From positions 570,089 to 634,088 of the forward strand of contig JAVSML010024260.1 in NCBI GenBank assembly GCA_038503035.1: a stretch of DNA of 64,000 nucleotides, read 5' to 3'. Position 1 is the first letter of the stretch; every line of letters starts with the position of its first letter. The notes under the pieces are model-generated. The model ran no database searches and was not told where the DNA came from. It saw only the letters and a program-made list of their open reading frames with translations. This DNA comes from Crocodylus rhombifer (lineage: Eukaryota > Chordata > Crocodylia > Crocodylidae). A program made the translations under genes and the position numbers. Positions 58,565 through 64,000 of the stretch are shown piece by piece.

Positions 58565-58904
58565 GGATGCCTACACAATATTAGGGAGGCTGCTCCAATG
58601 TGCTATAATTCCAGCACATTGGAGCAGACTTGATTAACTGAGTCTGCTGGAGCATGGCAGTTACCACACTCCAGCAGCCTCCCCTGTCTCATGTATCAAC
58701 ATCCCCGTGCTTCAAAATGGCAGTGGGATCACTTGAACTCAGTTCATTGAACAAACTTTAGATCAAACACTCCTGCTGCCATTTTGAAGTGCAGGGACAC
58801 TGATATGCAAGACACTCTGGGCATCTTAATTAGAGGTGCTTTCAGAGCCACTCTATTTAAAGCACCCCAACCCCCCAATCCCGGAACAAGTGTTTAAAAG
58901 CCCC
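58565..58904. mobile_element. Fold-back MITE-like element, family M1, copy d
   Basis: The left end ggatgcctacacaatatt and the right end aacaagtgtttaaaagcccc are diverged inverted repeats. The interior has ttgattaactgagtctgctg, gcttcaaaatggcagtggga paired with the complement of cctgctgccattttgaagtg, and attagaggtgctttcagagc. It has the same layout as the copies at 13800, 31858 and 45909. Confidence 0.65.
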
Positions 58905-59823
58905 TTAATTTTATCCGCTGGCTGTTTCAGGTAAACAACATAAACAGAGGCTGGGTCCCAAATCTCCCTCTTTCTCAGGTGTCCACTTTTGGGTGCCAAG
59001 TCAGGCTCCCACATTTGCTTCCTTTCTGGCCCACTGTATCTTGAATTGTTTTCTGCAGTTTCAAGTGGAGGGTTCCCTTGTCTTGAATTAGCCTATCTCC
59101 TGAAAGGTGACGTATGGGTTTGAATTGCCCTGGGCAGTGGAAGGAATTGAACCCTGGCCTGCAATTTCCTGGCAGAAATATGTATCAGTACACCCCCTTT
59201 ATTTCCTTCTCCCCACTCCAGTTGTATTTTAAAAGGAAAGAATAAGCCATGCTTGGTTCCTTGAAGGGAAAGGTGGAGGCACTTACCTTCATAAGAAAGT
59301 TGGGGCTATGAATCCTAAGTGGAATTGAGCATCTTCCTGCAGTCCTGAGTGGAGACTTGGGGTATGGGACTTGTTCCTGTTCCCAGCATTTCTCCATGGT
59401 GCACAATTAGGCAGCTGTAGGTTGCATGGACTCAGTTCATATGACTCCTGGGTCCTTGTGCTGACTACTTTGCATCCCATTCTCAGGGCATGGTTAAAAC
59501 TTTGTTACACCTTATGCTGTGAACTCACAAATGTTGATCAGTGTTAGTGCTACTTTGGAGTACTCACTCACTAGCTCTAGAAACTTATCTGACTGCCCCC
59601 CACCTGCACAGCTGTGACTTGCCACTAGAGGCCTAGCGAGCAGGGGCAGGGCTAGGAGCTGTAGCTAGGAGTTTCCACTACAGGGCTGGTGAGCCAGGAT
59701 AGACTTCTATCCTGGCTCTATGGATGTGGGTGTGAGAGATTTTGGGATACTGGAGGACTTCAGTTGGGTAGCACATCAGTGAGGAGTGGCCACATCTTAA
59801 TGGAATAGCAGCTGGATAGTGTA
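58905..59823. other. Unique sequence with small hairpin
   Basis: No gene is recognised. A perfect 11-bp hairpin gagccaggata / tatcctggctc with six-base loop lies at 59691-59718. Confidence 0.5.
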
Positions 59824-60116
59824 AATCAGAGATAATCCTGCCCTGGAGTGGCATAACTTTGAGCCCCATAACAAGTGCTTAAAATCAATTCAAACGTTAA
59901 TATGCGGACAATCCAAGAATTGAACCCTGGCCTCAGAGCTCCAGGAGCCACCCAAAATTACCATGTACTTGTAAGAGCCTTATTACATGGTAATGTTTAG
60001 CTGCTCCTAGAGCTCTTCATCCCTGGAATGTGCACACGTTACCACTTTAAAGTGGTTTTCACCACTAGTTATGGAGCTCAAAGTTGCACCACTCCAGGGC
60101 AGGATTATCTCTGATT
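59824..60116. mobile_element. 293-bp fold-back element
   Basis: Arms 59824-59872 and 60068-60116 pair at 45 of 49 positions; the left begins aatcagagataatcctgccc. The inner part also folds: attaccatgta near 59958 pairs with tacatggtaat near 59983, with ctccaggagc/gctcctagag outside it. The whole element is thus one long hairpin. The CR1 3' end begins four bases after it. Confidence 0.8.
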
Positions 60117-60224
60117 AGCATTATTTCATAGATTTCATAGATTTCATAGACATTAGGGCTGGAAGGGACCTCGGGAGATCATCGAGTCCAGACCCCTGCC
60201 CAAAGGGCAGGAAGTCAGCTGGGG

Positions 60225-63020
60225 TCATAGGATCCCAGCAAGATAAGCATCCAATTTACTCTTGAAGGTGTTCAATGTAGGTGCTTCAACCACCTCCGCT
60301 GGCAGACTGTTCCAGACCTTGGGGGCTCGGACAGTAAAGAAATTCTTCCTTATGTCCAGCCTGAAACGGTCTCGCAGGAGTTTGTGACCGTTCGACCTCG
60401 TCATCCCTTGGGGCGCTCTGGTGAACAAACGTTCCCCCAGATCCTGGTGGTCACCCCTGATAAACTTGTAGGTGGCCATCAGATCACCCCTGAGGCTACG
60501 CTTTTCCAGGCTAAAGAGTCCCATGGCTCTCAGCCTGTCATCGTAAGATCTGTTTTCCTGACCTCTGATCATGCGCGTGGCTCTCCTCTGGACTCTCTCA
60601 AGCTTCTCCACATCCTTTTTGAATTGTGGAGCCCAAAACTGGACGCAGTACTCCAGCTGCGGCCTCACCAAGGCCGAGTACAAGGGGAGAATGACATCCC
60701 GGGATTTGCTCGAGAAGCATCTATCGATGCAAGCCAGCGTTTTGGTCGCTTTACTAGCCGCAGCATCGCATTGCAGGCTCATGTTCATCTTGTGGTCAAT
60801 AATGACCCCCAAGTCTCTTCCTTCTGTAGTGCTAACCAACGTAGCACTGCCGAGCCTATAAGGATACTGCAGGTTTTTCCTCCCAAGGTGGAGAACCTTG
60901 CATTTTTCGATGTTAAACACCATGAGGTTCTCGTCTGCCCATTTGCTGAGCTTGTCCAGGTCAGCCTGGATCACCCGCCTATCTTCTGGCGTGGATGCTT
61001 TGCCCCAAAGTTTGGTGTCATCGGCGAACTTGGCCAGTCCACTCCTGACTCCAATGTCCACATCATTAATGAAGATGTTGAACAGTATGGGTCCAAGGAC
61101 AGTGCCTTGAGGGACCCCACTGGTCACAGGGCACCACGATGAGTGACTGCCATCAATTACAACCCTCTGGGTCTGACCATGGAGCCAGTTTCCCAGGCAG
61201 CGGATCATGGTGGAGCCAAGGCCACAACCTGGCAGTTTGGCCAAGAGGTGATCATGGGATACCAGATCAAAAGCTTTTTTGAAGTCAAGATATATGACAT
61301 CAATCTCTTCTCCCTCGTCCAGGTGATAGGTCACCTGGTCATAGAAGGAAATGAGATTGGTCAAACAAGACCTACCCGCAACAAACCCGTGCTGGCTATC
61401 CCTTAGAATGTTAGCCTGGGCCAGTCCATCAAGGATGGTCTCCTTAATAAACTTTTCTAAGATCTTCCTCAGGATAGAAGTCAGGCTAATGGGCCTGTAG
61501 TTAGCCGGATCCACTCTCCTCCTTTTCTTGAAGATCGGCACCACATTGGCCTTCTTCCAGTCTTCTGGCACTACACCAGAGTGCCAAGAGTTTTCAAATA
61601 TCTGTGCCAGGGGCTGGGCTATGACGCTTGCCAGCTCCTTGAGTACCCTGGGGTGCAGATTGTCAGAGCCGGCTGACTCGAAGATATCCAGCTTCTCAAG
61701 GTGTTCCTTCACGAGGTCAGCATTTATGGAGGGTAGGGGATCCCCATCACCCGGATCTCCCTGTCCCATAGCAGGCATGGGCGTCCCATGGGACTGATGA
61801 AAGACTGATGCAAAGTACCTATTTAATAGGTTGGCTTTTTCCTGGGCGTCAGTTGTCAGTTGCCCCATCTGGTTTAGCAGGGGTCCAACATTGCCCTTGC
61901 TTTTCCTCCGGCTCCCCACATATCTGAAAAAGGACTTTTTGTTGTCCTTGATGCTTGAAGCTAGTTGGAGTTCAGTTGTAGCCTTGGCTTTCCTGGTTTG
62001 CTCCCTGCAGGACCGGACCAGCGCAGAATAATCCTCCTTGGAGGTGAATCCTGTCCTCCATCCTTTGTAGGCTTTCCTTTTTAGCCGCAGGAGGTCCGCT
62101 AGGTCCCTGGAGAGCCAGGAGGGCTGCTGTGCCTTCTTGCTGCCTTTCCTCCATGTTGGAATAGATTTAGCTTGTGCATTGAGGATCGCTTCCTTGAGAA
62201 GCAACCACTCTTCTTGAACTCCCATCTCCCTGGGGTCACGGTCCCTGAGGGCCTGACCGATAAGCCTCTTGAGCTTGTCAAAGTCGGCTTTTCTGAAGTC
62301 AAGGACTTCTGTGTTGCTGACTGACTTGCCAGCTTTACGGCGGATGGTGAAGGTGATCAGTTCATGGTCACTGTCACCCAGCTTCCCATCAATCACTAGG
62401 TCACCAATTAGGTCGTCCCCCGTAGCCAGTACCAGGTCAAGCAGCGCTTTGCCTCTCGTTGGCCCATAGACTTCTTGAGTCAGGTAGAGGTCATCCATGC
62501 ATGAGAGAAAGCTTTGCGACCGCTCGGATTTTGCTGAGTGATCTTCCCACGAGATGTCCGGGTAATTGAAGTCCCCCATGACAACCAAGGTCCTGGAGCA
62601 AGCGGCCTCAGTCAGTTCCCAGGTGAACTCCTGGTCAAGCTCAGGACTTTGAGTGGGAGGTCTGTAGTAGACTCCCACCGTTGTGTCCCCTGTGCTGTAT
62701 TCCCCACAAATTTTTACCCAGAGGGTCTCTAGCTGTCCATGCCAGTCGCCAACATCAGCTTGCAGGGACATGTAGCTTTACTTCACATAGAGAGCTACAC
62801 CCCTGCCCCTTTTGTCAACATGATCCCTCCTGTACAGGGTATAGCCCTCTATACCCGTGGTCCAGTCATGGGTGGAGTCCCACCAGGTCTCCGTTATCCC
62901 AATGATGTCATAATTCTTTGCACTGAGCAGGAGGACGAGCTCGTCCTGCTTGTTACCCAGGCTCCTGGCATTAGTGTACAGGCAGGCAAGTGTCCTCTTG
63001 GGGGCTCTTGCCTTGCCCAC
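60225..63020 (-). pseudogene. CR1 ORF2 endonuclease/reverse transcriptase (copy C), one recognised stop
   Basis: The enzyme nicks target DNA and reverse transcribes the CR1 RNA. The N-terminal endonuclease part has LYTNARSLGNKQDEL, ITETWWD and YRRDHVDKRGRGVALYV. It ends at a TAA (62778-62780) where copy A has GAA, then the frame continues for 848 codons to the normal stop. Numbered from the ATG at 62771: VYYRPP 34-39, GDFNYPD 66-72 and SDH 134-136 complete the endonuclease; NYRPIS 424-429, YLDFKKAFD 494-502, GVPQG 552-556 and the active-site FADD 582-585 (61017-61028) mark the reverse transcriptase; a thumb-like and C-terminal region follows to residue 848. Apart from the single premature stop the reading frame appears complete, with all catalytic motifs present. 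Confidence 0.92.
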
Positions 63021-63136
63021 AGATTGTGCCAGGGCTGGGGCAGGGGTGGGCTCCTTTAAGTGCCTTTGTCTGCTGGCTTTGCAAGGGTTGCTCAGTGGGC
63101 CAGCAGTGGCAGTAGTCCCCCCATCCCCCAGCGGGC

Positions 63137-64000
63137 TTAGTTTAAAGCCTGGCGGAGCAGGTCAGCCAGCCTGGCTGAGAAGAGCCTCCTCCCCAGGGGA
63201 GAGAGGTGGAGACCATCTCTTTCCAGCAGCTCGCTGCCTCTCTTGCCAAAGAGCGGGCTGTGGTCATGGAAGCCAAAGCCTTCCCGATGACACCAGCTCC
63301 GCAGTCTTTGGTTCACTGCGTGGATCCTCCTCTCCCTCCTCAGCCCATAGCCGGAGACTGGGAGGATCGACGAAAACACCACCTGAGCTCCCAGACCCCT
63401 AAGCCCCACTCCCAAATCCCTGTAGCGCCTCATGACCTGGCTGGGGGTGCTCCGAGCTGTGTCATTGGTGCCCATGTGAATAAGGAGCATGGGGTAGTGG
63501 TCTGTGGGCTGGAGGAGCTGTGGGATCCTCTCTGCAATGTCTCGGATGTGTGCCCCCGGGAAGTAGCAGACTTCCTAGGCTAAGGGGTCAGGGCGGCAGA
63601 TTGCCCCCTCAGTGCCCCGCAGGATGGAGTCTCCCACTACAAACACCTTTTGCTTTGACTTGGGGAGAGCAGGGGCAGTAGCTGCGGTAAAGCCTGGGTT
63701 GCCTGCTGGGGCTGCAAGAGGTGCGAACCTGTTGCTAAGCTCCGGCGAGCGAGGGGCCTCGGTGTGGCCAGCTGGGCCCTTGACCACCTTGGTCCATGCC
63801 CCTGACTGGGCAGAGCGGGAGGTCCCAGAGTCCTCCTTAGTCCTGCAGGGAAACGGTGTTCTACCCTGCGGCTCCCAGGGCAGAAGGGCCTGGCAGTAGG
63901 AGTCTATCTCCTGCTCGCAGTCCCTGATGGCACGCAGTCTCTGGACTGTGGCCTGGAGCTCCTCCAGCTGGCGCACCAGAGACCCCAGTAGGGAGCAGAC
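63137..64000 (-). pseudogene. CR1 ORF1 with SGNH esterase domain (copy C), partial
   Basis: The protein starts beyond the window edge. Seen in order: coiled-coil-like RQLEELQATVQRLRAIRDCE (near 63970), a Pro/Ser-rich linker, the block I motif VVGDSILRG (near 63630), HMGTNDTAR (near 63470), VSGYGLRRERRIHAVNQRLR and DGLHLSPLGRRLFSARL (near 63190) carrying the Asp-His pair. A TAG at 63575-63577 replaces a Trp codon kept by copy A; otherwise the frame is open to its stop at 63137, about 117 bases before the endonuclease frame of ORF2. ORF1 is thought to bind the LINE RNA; the role of the esterase fold is not settled. Confidence 0.8.

Larger units (their letters stand above)
60121..64000 (-). mobile_element. 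CR1 LINE, young, runs off the right edge (copy C)
   Basis: The 3' end has three ATTTCATAG units (about 60121-60150). ORF2 occupies 60225-63020 and ORF1 begins beyond the right edge and ends at 63137. Sequence is closely similar to copy A throughout the shared region. Only one recognised stop interrupts each visible ORF, so this is the youngest long element in the window. Confidence 0.93.

Noticed and set aside
60384..61142. Open frame of 252 codons on the plus strand, antisense to CR1 copy C
   Set aside because: Shadow of ORF2, same reason as copy A; no independent domain seen.
1..64000. CRISPR arrays, bacterial operons, tRNA or rRNA genes
   Set aside because: No regularly spaced direct repeats, no cloverleaf or rRNA signatures; the content is clearly vertebrate repeat-rich DNA.

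Overview
This window looks like intergenic or intronic DNA from an amniote reptile. A crocodilian is the most likely source, with a turtle as the alternative. The reasoning: it holds long, very similar CR1 LINE copies with 9-bp ATTTCATAG-type 3' repeats, many non-autonomous hAT-like elements with 8-bp target-site duplications, fold-back MITE-like elements, and a nearly complete decayed Helitron. Bird genomes rarely carry this mix of DNA transposons. No host protein-coding exon, tRNA or rRNA gene could be recognised. All recognisable coding sequence belongs to transposable elements, and all of it is broken. The organism call is an inference; no database was searched.

Layout, left part. 1-601 is a Ty3/gypsy integrase fragment on the minus strand. 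611-2503 is a palindrome-rich hAT-like element. 2632-2888 is a small hAT-like element and 3250-3366 a CR1 3' tip. AT-rich unique sequence runs to 8233. 8242-9226 is a second element of the first hAT-like family, with a perfect 8-bp target duplication. 9235-17159 is mostly unique, with an unidentified repeat pair (10793/11865), a hAT end, a MITE (13800-14113), a 17-bp inverted repeat (14891/15024) and a GC-rich hairpin (16660-16763). 17160-18072 and 24716-26211 are two more hAT-like elements with 7/8-matching duplications; the second contains an (AT)n tract and a 10-N gap.

Middle. 26794-26959 is a fold-back element, 28168-28386 a small Charlie-like hAT, and 28860-29246 and 31858-32210 are MITEs. 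33565-38055 is a nearly full-length CR1 (minus strand, ORF1 esterase plus ORF2 endonuclease/reverse transcriptase). A hAT-like element (38281-39736) follows. Fourteen bases later a Helitron occupies 39751-44798 on the plus strand, with canonical TC start, 3' hairpin, CTAG end and an A/T target dinucleotide; its RepHel gene is recognisable but broken.

Right part. 45801-46743 is dense in fold-backs and a 51-bp minisatellite. 47135-48310 is an unidentified repeat with a duplicated decayed coding segment. 48354-49909 and 53144-54745 are sister hAT-like elements, the second holding a nested CR1. 54919-55201 is a Charlie-type hAT. 55262-56330 is a decayed non-LTR reverse transcriptase with a C-terminal C2H2 finger. 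59824-60116 is a fold-back, and 60121-64000 is a young CR1 whose visible ORFs are each interrupted by only one recognised stop.

The parts do not form a host pathway. The window is a nested record of retrotransposon, cut-and-paste and rolling-circle activity. The most unusual pieces are the Helitron with both ends, the hAT-like family built from tandem A-tract-bounded palindromes, and the zinc-finger reverse transcriptase remnant.
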